64,000 bases of DNA from Mangifera indica (Eukaryota; Streptophyta; Magnoliopsida; Sapindales; Anacardiaceae), in assembly GCF_011075055.1 (NCBI RefSeq), contig NC_058146.1, forward strand, positions 12,077,820 through 12,141,819. The letters run 5' to 3'. Made by a program: the position numbers and the translations under genes. The notes below the pieces were generated by a model, which worked only from the letters and a program-made list of their open reading frames with translations, was not told the origin of the DNA and searched no databases. Shown here one piece after another: positions 9,691-19,377 of this stretch. Numbering within the stretch: position 1 is the stretch's first letter; each line of letters begins with the position of its first letter.

Positions 9691-10233
9691 CTCTTGTATA
9701 TCCTTTTCTTGGTATAAAATTATTATCAATTACCAAAAAAAATACAAAGCTTTACTTGAATTTTTCATTAGCAAAGAAGTCTAGCCTTTTTACAAGTGAA
9801 AATCTACTTCATATACAAGTGCATATGGCGGCAAAAATTGGGCAATTAATTTGACATGGAAGCTTTGCCCTTCATTTAAGCTCAAGCATTCATTTAAACT
9901 AAGGCCATACTACATTAATGGATAAACTAACAAAAGGGAATAACTTTTCCTTAAAAGTTGGAACTATGTCCACCAACTAAAGTTACTTTCTTCCCATTTA
10001 GTTGTAATCCAACTAAATGGGCTTCATGGCATCTTGGGCTCCATTTAAGTGATGGAGGGCTGCCTCATCTACTTGGGCTTCAAGTGGGCTTGTAGTTGGC
10101 TTCTTGGACTCATTTAAGTTGCTATTTCATTAAGGTCTTGGATGCAGGTAATGAGATTGCACCCAAAAGTAAAGTTGGGCCAATGTGGAAAAAGCAATTA
10201 ATCTTTGGGCTTGCATGGAGCTAATTCTTCATT

Positions 10234-11295
10234 CTAAATGGTGGCTTGAGCCAAATGGAGACTTGATAAAGACTTGGAAGCTAGGGTTGGAGAGGTAGCC
10301 GAAAATACATCATCCCCCCAGGGTTGGGAAGGACTTGCCCTCAAGTCCTCAAGGTGGCTATCCTCCATGTATGGTGAAAGATCTCTAATGTTGAAGGTGG
10401 CCGAGACTCCTCCCATTTCATCCGGGAGATTCACCTTGTATGCATTGTCATTTACCCTCTCAAGCACTTCAAATGGTCCATCAGCCCTTGGAGCTAGCTT
10501 ACTTCTCCTTTTGCTTGGAAATCTCTCTTTTCTCAAATGCACCCAAACCAAGTCACCCGGTTTGAAAATGGATGGCTTCCTATGCTTGTTGATCTTCCTC
10601 TTGTGAGCTTCATTGGCCTTCATGATTTGAGATTTGATGGTTTCATGGAGCTTCTTCATGGCAGCAGCTTTCTCCTTGGCATCCTTGTGAACTTGCACAT
10701 CAAGAGGTAAGGAAGTTAGATCCAAAGGAGTTAAGGGATTAAGGCCATAGACTACCTCAAATGGAGAGTGTCCGGTTGTTGCGCTTGGACTCCTATTGTA
10801 GGAAAATTCAGCTTGAGCAATCTTCAAGTCCCAATCCCTTAAGTGCTTGTTAACCAAAGTCCTCAAGATTGTTCCCAAAGTCCTATTAGTTACTTCGGTT
10901 TGACCATCGGTTTGAGGGTGATGAGAGGTGCTGAACATGAGCTTGGTTCCCATTTTGCTCCATAATGTCCTCCAAAAGTGGCTCAAGAACTTGGTGTCTC
11001 GATCCGAAACTATGGTTCTTGGAATTCCATGTAGCTTCACCACTTCCTTGAAGAACAATTCAGCCACCTTGCTAGCATCTTCAGTCTTGGAACAAGGGAT
11101 GAAGTGGGCCATTTTAGAGAATCTATCTACTACCACCATTATAGCATCCTTTCCCCTTTGAGTTCTTGGAAGAGCCACAATAAAATCCATGCTAAGATCC
11201 TCCCATGGCTGCTCCAGAATAGGTAAAGGCATGTAAGGACCAGGTTTGAAATGAGACTTGGACCTTTGACATGTGCCACACCTTGCAATAATGGC
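10234..11295 (-). CDS. Element A integrase and C-terminal tail (downstream of a nonsense codon)
   Basis: Same frame as the upstream gag-pol, separated only by the TAA at 11296-11298. Right after the stop the frame finishes the zinc-binding HHCC domain (ARCGTC), then gives the integrase core: an Asp in the SMDF motif, an Asp in VSDRD, and a Glu in QTEV with 35 residues between the last two (D-35-E). The region after it (LAPRADGPFEVLERVNDNAYKV, ATFNIRDLSPY) is characteristic of CRM Pol; no classical chromodomain follows. The last 26 codons lie inside the 3' LTR (10234-10312), again as in CRM elements. An ATG at 11232 exists, but this segment is normally produced by cleavage of the full polyprotein, so it is probably not made here. 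Confidence 0.9.
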   Translation of the reverse strand, partial: AIIARCGTCQRSKSHFKPGPYMPLPILEQPWEDLSMDFIVALPRTQRGKDAIMVVVDRFSKMAHFIPCSKTEDASKVAELFFKEVVKLHGIPRTIVSDRDTKFLSHFWRTLWSKMGTKLMFSTSHHPQTDGQTEVTNRTLGTILRTLVNKHLRDWDLKIAQAEFSYNRSPSATTGHSPFEVVYGLNPLTPLDLTSLPLDVQVHKDAKEKAAAMKKLHETIKSQIMKANEAHKRKINKHRKPSIFKPGDLVWVHLRKERFPSKRRSKLAPRADGPFEVLERVNDNAYKVNLPDEMGGVSATFNIRDLSPYMEDSHLEDLRASPSQPWGDDVFSATSPTLASKSLSSLHLAQATI

Positions 11296-14200
11296 TTAGA
11301 CGTCACTCACCATCTTAGGCCAATAGAAATGCTCTTTAAGTATGTCTAAGGTCTTATTTATGCCAAAATGACCTGCTAATCCACCACCATGTGTCTCCCT
11401 AATGAGAAGTTCCCTAAAAGAGCTCTTAGGGATGCATAATTTAGCTCCTTTGAAAAGAAAACCATCATGGACAGAATAGTCTTCATATGCCCCTCTAGAA
11501 CACTTCTTCATGATCTCCCAAAGCTTATCATCTTCATTGTAATATTGTCTCATAAGCTGGAAACCTAGAACTCTTGCATCAAGAATGGATAACAAGTAAT
11601 GCCTTCTTGAAAGAGCATCGACAACTACATTAGAAGAGCCTTGTTTATATGCTGAAACAAAGGAGAAAGACTGGAGGAATTCCACCCATTTAGCATGCCT
11701 TGAACTTATCTTATGTTGGCTACTAAGAAACTTCAAGGCTTGGTGATCGGAATGAAGCACAAATTGTTTAGGCCTTAGGTAATGACTCCAATGATCAAGG
11801 GCTCTAACAATTGCATAGAATTCTTTGTCATAGGTGGAGTATCTTCTCTTGGACTCATTGAGCTTCTCACTAAAGTAAGCAATGGGCCTTTTGGCTTGAG
11901 TTAGGACTACCCCAATGCCAACTCCACTTGCATCACATTCCACTTCAAATACCTTATCAAAATCAGGTAGAGCAAGTATGGGGGCTTCACATAACTTCTT
12001 TTTAACCTCTTCAAATGCTTTGGAGGCTGCCGTAGACCATTCAAACCCATTTTTCTTCATACATTCAGTGATGGGAGCCATGAGAGTGCTAAAATTAGGC
12101 ACAAAACGTCTATAAAAAGAAGCAAGTCCGTGGAAGCTCCTAACTTCAGTGAGAGTCTTTGGTTGGGGCCAAGTTTTAATGGCATCTACCTTGGATTGAT
12201 CTACTTGAATACCATCCTTAGAAACTACATATCCAAGGAACACAACTTGGTCTACAAAGAATTCACACTTCACTTCCTTTGCATATAACTTATTTTTCCT
12301 CAACACATCAAAAACACTTCTCAAATGCAAGACATGATCATCAAGAGTTTTGCTACATACTAATATGTCATCAAAATAAACAACAACAAATGCACCAATG
12401 TAGGGTTTGAGTACCTCATTCATAAGCCTCATGAAAGTGCTTGGAGCATTTGGAAGGCCAAAGGGCATAACCAACCATTCATATAAGCCTCCTTTAGTCT
12501 TGAAGGCTGTCTTCCATTCATCTCCTTCTTTCATCCTTATTTGATGGTAGCCACTCCTTAGATCAATTTTGGAGAAGACACAAGCACCATGTAACTCATC
12601 AAGCATGTCATCAAGTCTAGGGATGGGATACCTATACTTGATGGTTATATTGATAATGGCTCTACTATCCACACACATCCTATATGAGCCATCTTTCTTA
12701 GGAACAAGTAGGGCTGGAACGGAACATGGACTCATGCTAGGCTTCACAAAGCCTTTTTCAATCAATTCTTCCACTTGCCTTTGCAACTCTTTAGTCTCCA
12801 TGGGATTGCATCTATAGGCTGACTTATTAGGCAATGGTGCACCCGGAACCAAGTCAATTTGATGCTCAATGCCTCTTATAGGAAGGAGGCCAGATGGAAG
12901 CTCTAGTGGGAACACATCTTCAAATTCAGCCAAGAGAGATTGAACTAAGGGGTGGGCTTCTTTCTTCTCATGTTTGAGCTCCCCTTCAAGTATAAGTAAT
13001 GCAAAGATAGGTTGCAAACTCAAAAGAGCCCTTTCTACTTGCTGCCCATTCATATACATACTCTCCCTTTTAGCTTTTTTCCCTTTGATAGCCTTGTTAG
13101 CTTCTTGGGGACTAAGAGGTAACAAAGTAATGGCCTTCCCCTTGAATTTGAAGGAATAAGTGTTCTTTTTACCATTATGAGTTACTTCTCTATCAAATTG
13201 CCAAGGTCTCCCTAGCAACAAATGGCATGCATCCATGGGAACTACATCACACACAATCTCATCTTGGTAATGCTTACCAATGGAGAAGGAAACAAGTACT
13301 TGTTTGGCTACTTGGAGGCTGGTCCCATTGCTCAACCATTGGAGCTTATATGGTTGAGGATGAGGTATGGTAGACAATCCAAGTTTCTCCACTAATGTAG
13401 ATGAAGCCACATTTGCACAACTTCCACTATCTATAATCAAAGAACACACCTTGCCTCCAATGGTGCATCTTGATTGGAAAATTTGGAGCCTTTGTTCCTC
13501 ATGTGGAAAGGACTTGGAATGCAATGCTCTTCTAATCACTAACATCTCTCCTTCATCAGCCCTTTGCATGACCTCCTCTTCTTCTTCTTCTTCGGTAGCT
13601 CCATCTTCATGGCCGTAATCTACATTTTCTTCATCTTCTTGAAGAGATTCTTCAATAGCTTGAATCTCCATCAATGACAAAGTTCTTCTATTTGGGCATT
13701 CGGCTTGGAAGTGTCCATAGCCTTGGCATTTGAAGCACTTTTTATTGGAGAGATCAAGTCTTCCCATAATTGGTTTGTTCTTGCTAGGTTCTACCACCTT
13801 TTCTTTCCCTTTCTCCTTGGAAGTGATTTCGGCAACCTTATAGTTGGATGGGGAACCCTTTTGAAAGGTGATTCCCTTGTGGAAAGGAGGGCTTTTGTAG
13901 AATGAAGTCCCCTTGGTAAATGGCTTGGCAATCGTAGACTTCATGGCCTTCTTTTGCTTCTCCACCTTAATAGCCAACTTACAAACATCTTCAAAGGTGC
14001 AATATGGTTGCAATTCTACCATATGAGCAATGTCTTGGTTTAAACCACCAATGAATCTTGCAATGGTTTGCTCTTTCACTTCCGGCAGCTCACTTCTCAT
14101 TAATAGCTTCTCAAATTCCCTTATGTAATGCTCTACTCCATCACTTCCTTGCTTAAGGGTGTGTAGCTTGAGGTAAAGTTCTTGTTTATGGTTGTCCGGA

Positions 14201-14823
14201 AGAAATCTTCTCTTCATAAGCTTCTTTAGTTTCTCCCAAGATCTCACTCTCTCTTTACCAACCCTTTCCCTTTGCTTCTTAAGATTTTCCCACCACAAGG
14301 ATGCATAATCCTTGAATTTCAAGATGGCAAGTTTACATTTCTTCTCATCCGAATAGCCCTTATATTCAAAAACTCTCTCTATGGCATGTAACCAATCAAC
14401 AAAATCATTCGGACTCATGCTCCCTTCGAATTTTGGAATTTCAATTCTTAAACCCCTATCATCATCCTTTTCTCTCCTAGGTGGCCTCTCTTGTTCTTCC
14501 TCACTTGAATAATCATGAAGTATCAATTCCTCCCTATGATGTCTAGGAGGAGGAGGGGAAGGTCTAATATGTCTTCTTGGTTGATGTAGTTGGGTTGGGT
14601 GAGGTGGAGGAGGGGGTATTTGGCTTTGTGTTGAAGTTTGGGGCTGTGATAAGGGTGCCCTACTTTGAGTGAGGGTCAAGTCTCTCATCATTTGCATCAT
14701 TTGATTCATTTGGTCCTTAATGGCCTTAAGTTCTCCTTTAACTTCTTCTTTTAATGCCATGTGGGCAAATTCCCAAGGATGAGGAGGTGAGGAGGATGAG
14801 GATGAAGTTCTTTTATCGGACAT
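11296..14823 (-). CDS. Element A gag-pol polyprotein, to a premature stop in the integrase zinc domain
   Basis: 1175 residues from the ATG at 14823 (MSDKRTSSSSSS). Domains in order: Ser/Pro-rich head (1-130); retrotransposon Gag (about 130-290, with SLWWENL and RRFLP); zinc knuckle C-x2-C-x4-H-x4-C (363-376); aspartic protease (IIDSGS, Asp 465); reverse transcriptase (about 700-880, YFDD at 816-819); RNase H (about 955-1085, ECDASG...HSDHQAL...DALSR); and the start of the integrase zinc-binding domain (GGLAGHFGINKT). The frame ends with TAA (11296-11298) where relative F has CAA, a single C-to-T change. It is otherwise continuous with the integrase frame below, so one substitution separates it from a full-length polyprotein. 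Confidence 0.95.
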   Translation of the reverse strand: MSDKRTSSSSSSPPHPWEFAHMALKEEVKGELKAIKDQMNQMMQMMRDLTLTQSRAPLSQPQTSTQSQIPPPPPHPTQLHQPRRHIRPSPPPPRHHREELILHDYSSEEEQERPPRREKDDDRGLRIEIPKFEGSMSPNDFVDWLHAIERVFEYKGYSDEKKCKLAILKFKDYASLWWENLKKQRERVGKERVRSWEKLKKLMKRRFLPDNHKQELYLKLHTLKQGSDGVEHYIREFEKLLMRSELPEVKEQTIARFIGGLNQDIAHMVELQPYCTFEDVCKLAIKVEKQKKAMKSTIAKPFTKGTSFYKSPPFHKGITFQKGSPSNYKVAEITSKEKGKEKVVEPSKNKPIMGRLDLSNKKCFKCQGYGHFQAECPNRRTLSLMEIQAIEESLQEDEENVDYGHEDGATEEEEEEEVMQRADEGEMLVIRRALHSKSFPHEEQRLQIFQSRCTIGGKVCSLIIDSGSCANVASSTLVEKLGLSTIPHPQPYKLQWLSNGTSLQVAKQVLVSFSIGKHYQDEIVCDVVPMDACHLLLGRPWQFDREVTHNGKKNTYSFKFKGKAITLLPLSPQEANKAIKGKKAKRESMYMNGQQVERALLSLQPIFALLILEGELKHEKKEAHPLVQSLLAEFEDVFPLELPSGLLPIRGIEHQIDLVPGAPLPNKSAYRCNPMETKELQRQVEELIEKGFVKPSMSPCSVPALLVPKKDGSYRMCVDSRAIINITIKYRYPIPRLDDMLDELHGACVFSKIDLRSGYHQIRMKEGDEWKTAFKTKGGLYEWLVMPFGLPNAPSTFMRLMNEVLKPYIGAFVVVYFDDILVCSKTLDDHVLHLRSVFDVLRKNKLYAKEVKCEFFVDQVVFLGYVVSKDGIQVDQSKVDAIKTWPQPKTLTEVRSFHGLASFYRRFVPNFSTLMAPITECMKKNGFEWSTAASKAFEEVKKKLCEAPILALPDFDKVFEVECDASGVGIGVVLTQAKRPIAYFSEKLNESKRRYSTYDKEFYAIVRALDHWSHYLRPKQFVLHSDHQALKFLSSQHKISSRHAKWVEFLQSFSFVSAYKQGSSNVVVDALSRRHYLLSILDARVLGFQLMRQYYNEDDKLWEIMKKCSRGAYEDYSVHDGFLFKGAKLCIPKSSFRELLIRETHGGGLAGHFGINKTLDILKEHFYWPKMVSDV

Positions 14824-15029
14824 TTGTGGTAATGGCTAGTAGGTAAAGGTTAATGGTTATAAGTGTTTAAGGGTTGGGGTGAGTATTGGTAAGTGTTTAG
14901 GTTAAGGAAGGTTTGTGTTTAAGGCAAATTAAGGTTCTGTGAACAGTAAATTTCGGGAGGTGAACAGTAGATCCGGGAGATAGAAATCAGTCAACAAATC
15001 ACACAAACAACCTAGGCTCTGATACCAAA
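14824..15029 (-). promoter_or_regulatory. Leader and primer binding site of element A
   Basis: The minus strand reads TGGTATCAGAGCC at 15015-15027, an exact match to the complement of the plant initiator tRNA-Met 3' end, two bases (TT) inside the LTR. The rest (14824-15014) is the short untranslated leader before Gag. Confidence 0.9.
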
Positions 15030-15570
15030 TGGTGCATATCCATCAAGGCAATGCAACAAGTCACAAACTCAAAATCTGGAAATTATTGTTCATAACCCAG
15101 CAGCACTTTGGCTTCCAATTTAACCAATCAAATGACTTCCAAAAACATACAAATTATAGTTCATTGGAAAGGGCATTCAAAGAGCTTTCTAATGGTATAT
15201 GATAGCAATCACAACTCAATCAACAAGGCATTCAAAACTTGTTTCAAAGTTTGATGGCAAAATCTGAAAATGGCAAAATTACATACTGTGAACAGTATCC
15301 GGGCATATAACACACATTCACACTTTGGATTTCAAGGGGTAACAAGAAAGTTAATCAAGGCATAAAGGAAATTTCCACCAACCTTGGGGTCTTCCACCAC
15401 CAATTCTTCCTCCAAGATGAATTGGATAAAGGAAAGAGCAACTAAAGAAAAGCTACAAAGCTTTACTTGAATTTTTCATTAGCAAAGAAGTCTAGCCTTT
15501 TTACAAGTGAAAATCTTTTTTTTTTTGGTAATTGATAATAATTTTATACCAAGAAAGGATATACAAGAGT

Positions 15571-15631
15571 AAACTAGGACAAACCCCTAGTTTGAGCTAA
15601 GCACAAGCATACCTAGGACAATCCCCTAGGT
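15571..15631 (-). ncRNA. Two 3'-UTR hairpins of LINE 2
   Basis: Plus-strand positions 15571-15593 (AAACTAGG / CCTAGTTT, 7-nt loop) and 15611-15631 (ACCTAGG / CCTAGGT, 7-nt loop). They correspond to hairpins 2 and 1 of LINE 1 read on the other strand. Function inferred as for LINE 1. Confidence 0.6.
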
Positions 15632-15729
15632 TATGCCGAATATACCAAGACAACACACAAGGTCAATAATGAAACTACTAAAACCGAAATACATCATTCA
15701 ACAACCCTATGTAGTACATCACTCTATGA

Positions 15730-18700
15730 CTACTCAAATATAGTATGAGAGATACTCCAATTGTTTGCAATTGACACATTTTCACTAGTCTTTTCCACCT
15801 TCTTCAAGCAATTTACCCTTACTCTAACACAATCTTTAATAAGCATTGTGACTCTCTCCTTTGGTAATCCATTTCTTCCAAAGCAAATGTCATTCCTAAC
15901 CTTCCAAATGTGGTAGACGGCAGCACCAAAACTCACCTTACTCAAAATGTTCTTGAAGTTGTCCTTCTTCCATTCCTTAGTCAATTCCGTAATCAATGAA
16001 GTCCATGGCATAAGGTTGATTTGTTGGTGACATAGGTTAATGATTTCATTCCAGATTTGGAGACTAAATGCACACCTAAAGAAGAGATGATCCATGCATT
16101 CCGGTTCCATATTACACAAAGGGCAAACATTGTGGGAGATAAGGCCAATCCGGACCAATTTATCCTTTGTCATAAGTTTTCCTCTAATACCCAACCAAAC
16201 AATGAATGAATGTCTTAGAAAGTGTCTTTTAAACCAAATAAGCTTGTACCAAGTTACCTTTTCCTTCCTAGCTCGGATGACTTCCCAAACCGATTTGATG
16301 GAGAATTCTCCATTAGAATTGGGGGACCATATTAAGGAGTCCTCTCCACTCAATGGGCAGCAAGGGAGCGCATCCTTTATCTCCAAGAGGTGACATGAGT
16401 TTGCCACCGGCCATTTCCACCTTTGCTCCTTAATGACTACTTTAACAAGAGCATTCTTTGGGATACCCGAATCATAAATGATCCTTGGTCCATATTTATC
16501 CAACAAAGGACCGTGGGGGTGCCAATTATCATGCCATAGATAAGTCTTTTCCCCATTGCCAACAATCTTCTTAAACTTGGACTTCATTTGTTCCCTAATG
16601 CCAAGGATCTTCCTCCAAACCCAAGAGCTCTCCCCATTAGCCTTTATATCCCAAAAACATTTGCCTCTTAGCTTGTTGGTTTTAATCCATTCCACCCAAA
16701 GAGAATTCCTCTTGTCATTAAGAATCTTCCACATGTTTTTGACTATGGCAGCTTTGTTCCAAGCTTTGCTCTTCATGATTCCTAATCCACCCTCCTTTTT
16801 AGGAACACATACCTCCTCCCAAGCAACTTTTGCCTTCTTTCCCTCCATTGAAGCACCACTCCAAAGGAAATTCCTTAATATTCCATCTATCTCCTTATGG
16901 ATACTTGAAGGGAGAATAAATATTGAAGACCAATATATTTGAATGCTAAATAGGACAGCTCTAATAAGAATGAGCCTACCCGCATAGGATAAGGCTTTGC
17001 TTCGCCAAGAGGTGATTCTCCCCACAATCTTTTGAATCAATAGCTTGCATTCACCACTTTTGAGCTTTGAAGAAGTTATAGGAACTCCTAAATACTTAAA
17101 AGGCAGCTCCCCCAACTCCATATTGATCCTAGCCGAGAGTTGCTTCTTCTCCTCTTGGGAAACCCCGGAAAGGTATATATTACTTTTAGCACAATTCATC
17201 TTCAGCCCGGACCACTCATGGAATAGGCTAAGGGTATTCTTCATCAGTGAAATGGAGTCACCATCCGCCCTACAAAATAAGATAAGGTCATCGGCAAAAC
17301 AAAGATGGGTGATATTGTTTACCTTGCATTTCCAATAATGGCCAAAAGAAGGCTGATTTTTAAGTTCCCCAAGCATGCGGGAGAGGACCTCCATTGCCAT
17401 TACAAAGAGGTAAGGGGATATAGGGTCCCCTTGTCTTAATCCATGAGAGCTCTTGAAGAAACCAACTAATTCACCATTGATACCCAATGAGAATGAAGGA
17501 GTAGTGATGCAGCTCTTGATCCAGCCTATGAATTTCCCCGGAGTGCCAATAGTTCTAAGGATTGTGAGAAGGAAGTCCCATTGAACCGTGTCATAAGCCT
17601 TCAAGATATCAATCTTCATAGCACACTTCTTGTCTTTGCCCTCTTTGTGGAAGTTGTGCATTAATTCTTGACACAACATGATATTTTCTCCAATGTTCCG
17701 ACCTCCCACAAAGGCACCTTGTGCTTTATCAATGAAGTTTGGGAGGATGGCTTTGAGGCGGTTTGCTAGAATCTTGGAGATACATTTGTAAATGGTGTTG
17801 CAGCAAGCTATAGGCCTATAGTCCTTGCACATAGAAGAATTAGCCACCTTAGGAACAAGAGCAAGGATTGTACAATTTACCTCTTTGAGGAGATGGCCCG
17901 AGGAGAAGAAGTGCTTGATTGCCTTGATAACATCACTCCCCACAATCTCCCATGCTGCCTTAAAGAAGAATGCTCCATAACCATCCGGACCGGGAGCTTT
18001 ATTGTTGTCCATGGCAAAGATGGTAGCTTTGATCTCATCCTCTTCCACCTCCTTAATCATCATCTCCTTTACTTGGCTCTCCAATTGGAAGTTAACCAGC
18101 CTTTGTATTTCTTTAAAGTTTATATTGCAATCATCCGTGGCGTTGAGAACTTCCTTAAAGTAGTTTACAAACTCCTTTTTGACTTCTCCCTTATCACTCA
18201 CAAAGGTTCCATCATCAAGACACACTCCTTTTATTGAATTCCTACTTCTCCGCGCTTTAACACATTTGAAGAAATATTTGGTGTTTTGATCTCCTTCTTG
18301 AAGCCAATGAACCTTTGCTTTTTGCCTAGCCAACGATTCTTCAGCCTCACTAAGTCTCCAATAGTTTTCCAGCCAAGTTTTTTCTTCTTTAGCTAAATCC
18401 TCATCAAGAGGGTTGATTTGGAGCCTATTTTGAACACCTTCCAGGTTATATTTTGCTTCTATCACCTTATCGGAAATATTCCAGAATTCATTCTTATTCA
18501 ACCTCCTTAAAGCACCTTTTAAACCTTTGAGTTTGCTTACAAGATTGAACATAGGACTGCCCTCATAATCCTCTTTCCAAGTCTCCTTTACAATGTCAAT
18601 AAAACTTCCATGATTTGCCCACATATTGTAGAACTTGAATGGAACCTTCCTCCTCTCCTCTCCACCCCCACAAGTCACTACACAAGGTGAATGGTCTGAA

Positions 18701-19377
18701 ATTGAAGGATTGAGAAAACTTGCATAAGAATCCGGCAAAACATCACTCCAACCTTCATTGACAAGAGCTCTATCCAACTTGCAAGCTATCCTTCTTTGCC
18801 CTACACTAGAATTACTCCAAGTGAAATGGTTCCCCATATATCTTAGATCATCTAGGTTTGCCTCTCTACAACAATTGTTTAGATCATCACAATATGTATC
18901 ACCCCATACCGCCCCTCCTATCTTTTCATTTGGTCCCCTAATTGCATTAAAATCACCCATAATTAACCAAGGTTTAGTGCCCATTTGGTTTGAGTGCTTA
19001 ATAAGTTCCCTCCAAAGACTTTTCCTCTCCAAAGGTTGATTAAGCCCATAAACTATAGATATAGCCACTTGGGTTTCCTCCTTCACTAACCAAGCTTCAC
19101 AGTGAATGAATTGAGGGGCCTTTTCCTTGATATCTATACTAACAGCTTCCTTATTCCATCCTACCCAAATTCTCCCATTTTGGCACACCCCATTATTATT
19201 GTCATGCTCCCAATCTCTCCATACATTACTAGCCACTCTAGAAAGATTATGAGACCCTACTTTTGTTTCTAACACAGCCATAAAATCTACTTTATTATGA
19301 AAAATAACTTGTCTAACCTCCCTTTGTTTGATAGGAGCATTAAGGCCCCTAACATTCCAGCATGCAACTTTGGTCAT
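15730..19377 (-). CDS. LINE 2 ORF2: endonuclease / reverse transcriptase, intact
   Basis: 1215 residues, starting at the ATG (19375-19377) that overlaps the ORF1 stop. Endonuclease: catalytic Asn in CWNVRGLN (residue 8), Glu in LETK (37), GDFN (141-144) and SDH in NPSISDHSPC. RT: KAPGPDGYG, YRPIACCN, the complete segment ISKILANRLKAILPNF that LINE 1 has partly lost, RQGDP, and the FADD box near residue 700. C-terminal zf-RVT domain with CPLCNMEPECMDHLFFRC. It nicks target DNA and reverse-transcribes LINE RNA at the nick. No stop, frameshift or lost key residue is visible, so this copy could encode an active enzyme. Length is normal for plant L1-type ORF2 lacking RNase H. Confidence 0.93.
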   Translation of the reverse strand: MTKVACWNVRGLNAPIKQREVRQVIFHNKVDFMAVLETKVGSHNLSRVASNVWRDWEHDNNNGVCQNGRIWVGWNKEAVSIDIKEKAPQFIHCEAWLVKEETQVAISIVYGLNQPLERKSLWRELIKHSNQMGTKPWLIMGDFNAIRGPNEKIGGAVWGDTYCDDLNNCCREANLDDLRYMGNHFTWSNSSVGQRRIACKLDRALVNEGWSDVLPDSYASFLNPSISDHSPCVVTCGGGEERRKVPFKFYNMWANHGSFIDIVKETWKEDYEGSPMFNLVSKLKGLKGALRRLNKNEFWNISDKVIEAKYNLEGVQNRLQINPLDEDLAKEEKTWLENYWRLSEAEESLARQKAKVHWLQEGDQNTKYFFKCVKARRSRNSIKGVCLDDGTFVSDKGEVKKEFVNYFKEVLNATDDCNINFKEIQRLVNFQLESQVKEMMIKEVEEDEIKATIFAMDNNKAPGPDGYGAFFFKAAWEIVGSDVIKAIKHFFSSGHLLKEVNCTILALVPKVANSSMCKDYRPIACCNTIYKCISKILANRLKAILPNFIDKAQGAFVGGRNIGENIMLCQELMHNFHKEGKDKKCAMKIDILKAYDTVQWDFLLTILRTIGTPGKFIGWIKSCITTPSFSLGINGELVGFFKSSHGLRQGDPISPYLFVMAMEVLSRMLGELKNQPSFGHYWKCKVNNITHLCFADDLILFCRADGDSISLMKNTLSLFHEWSGLKMNCAKSNIYLSGVSQEEKKQLSARINMELGELPFKYLGVPITSSKLKSGECKLLIQKIVGRITSWRSKALSYAGRLILIRAVLFSIQIYWSSIFILPSSIHKEIDGILRNFLWSGASMEGKKAKVAWEEVCVPKKEGGLGIMKSKAWNKAAIVKNMWKILNDKRNSLWVEWIKTNKLRGKCFWDIKANGESSWVWRKILGIREQMKSKFKKIVGNGEKTYLWHDNWHPHGPLLDKYGPRIIYDSGIPKNALVKVVIKEQRWKWPVANSCHLLEIKDALPCCPLSGEDSLIWSPNSNGEFSIKSVWEVIRARKEKVTWYKLIWFKRHFLRHSFIVWLGIRGKLMTKDKLVRIGLISHNVCPLCNMEPECMDHLFFRCAFSLQIWNEIINLCHQQINLMPWTSLITELTKEWKKDNFKNILSKVSFGAAVYHIWKVRNDICFGRNGLPKERVTMLIKDCVRVRVNCLKKVEKTSENVSIANNWSISHTIFE

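Larger units (their letters stand above)
3831..9742 (+). mobile_element. LINE 1: full-length L1-like non-LTR retrotransposon
   Basis: The insertion is flanked by the 18-bp direct repeat TACAAAGCTTTACTTGAA (3813-3830 and 9743-9760). It has a 5' UTR (3831-4472), ORF1, ORF2 overlapping by 4 nt, a 3' UTR with two hairpins, and a short A tail. About 5.9 kb. The closest relative here is LINE 2, on the other strand in the other LTR of A. LINE 1 differs by a 24-bp in-frame deletion in the RT domain and by a C-homopolymer in the 5' UTR. Confidence 0.95.
3389..10312 (-). repeat. 3' LTR of element A, split by LINE 1
   Basis: The LTR runs from TGGTGCATATCC (3389) to AAATACATCA (10312) on the plus strand, i.e. 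TG...CA on both strands. It is interrupted by LINE 1 between 3830 and 9743 and by the 18-bp duplication made by that insertion. Just outside it, at 10313-10322, the minus strand has the polypurine tract CCTGGGGGGA. The last codons of Pol (10234-10312) lie inside it. Confidence 0.9.

Noticed and set aside
15015..15027. tRNA gene fragment (TGGTATCAGAGCC)
   Set aside because: Only 13 bases match and they lie next to LTRs; they are primer binding sites, not tRNA genes.
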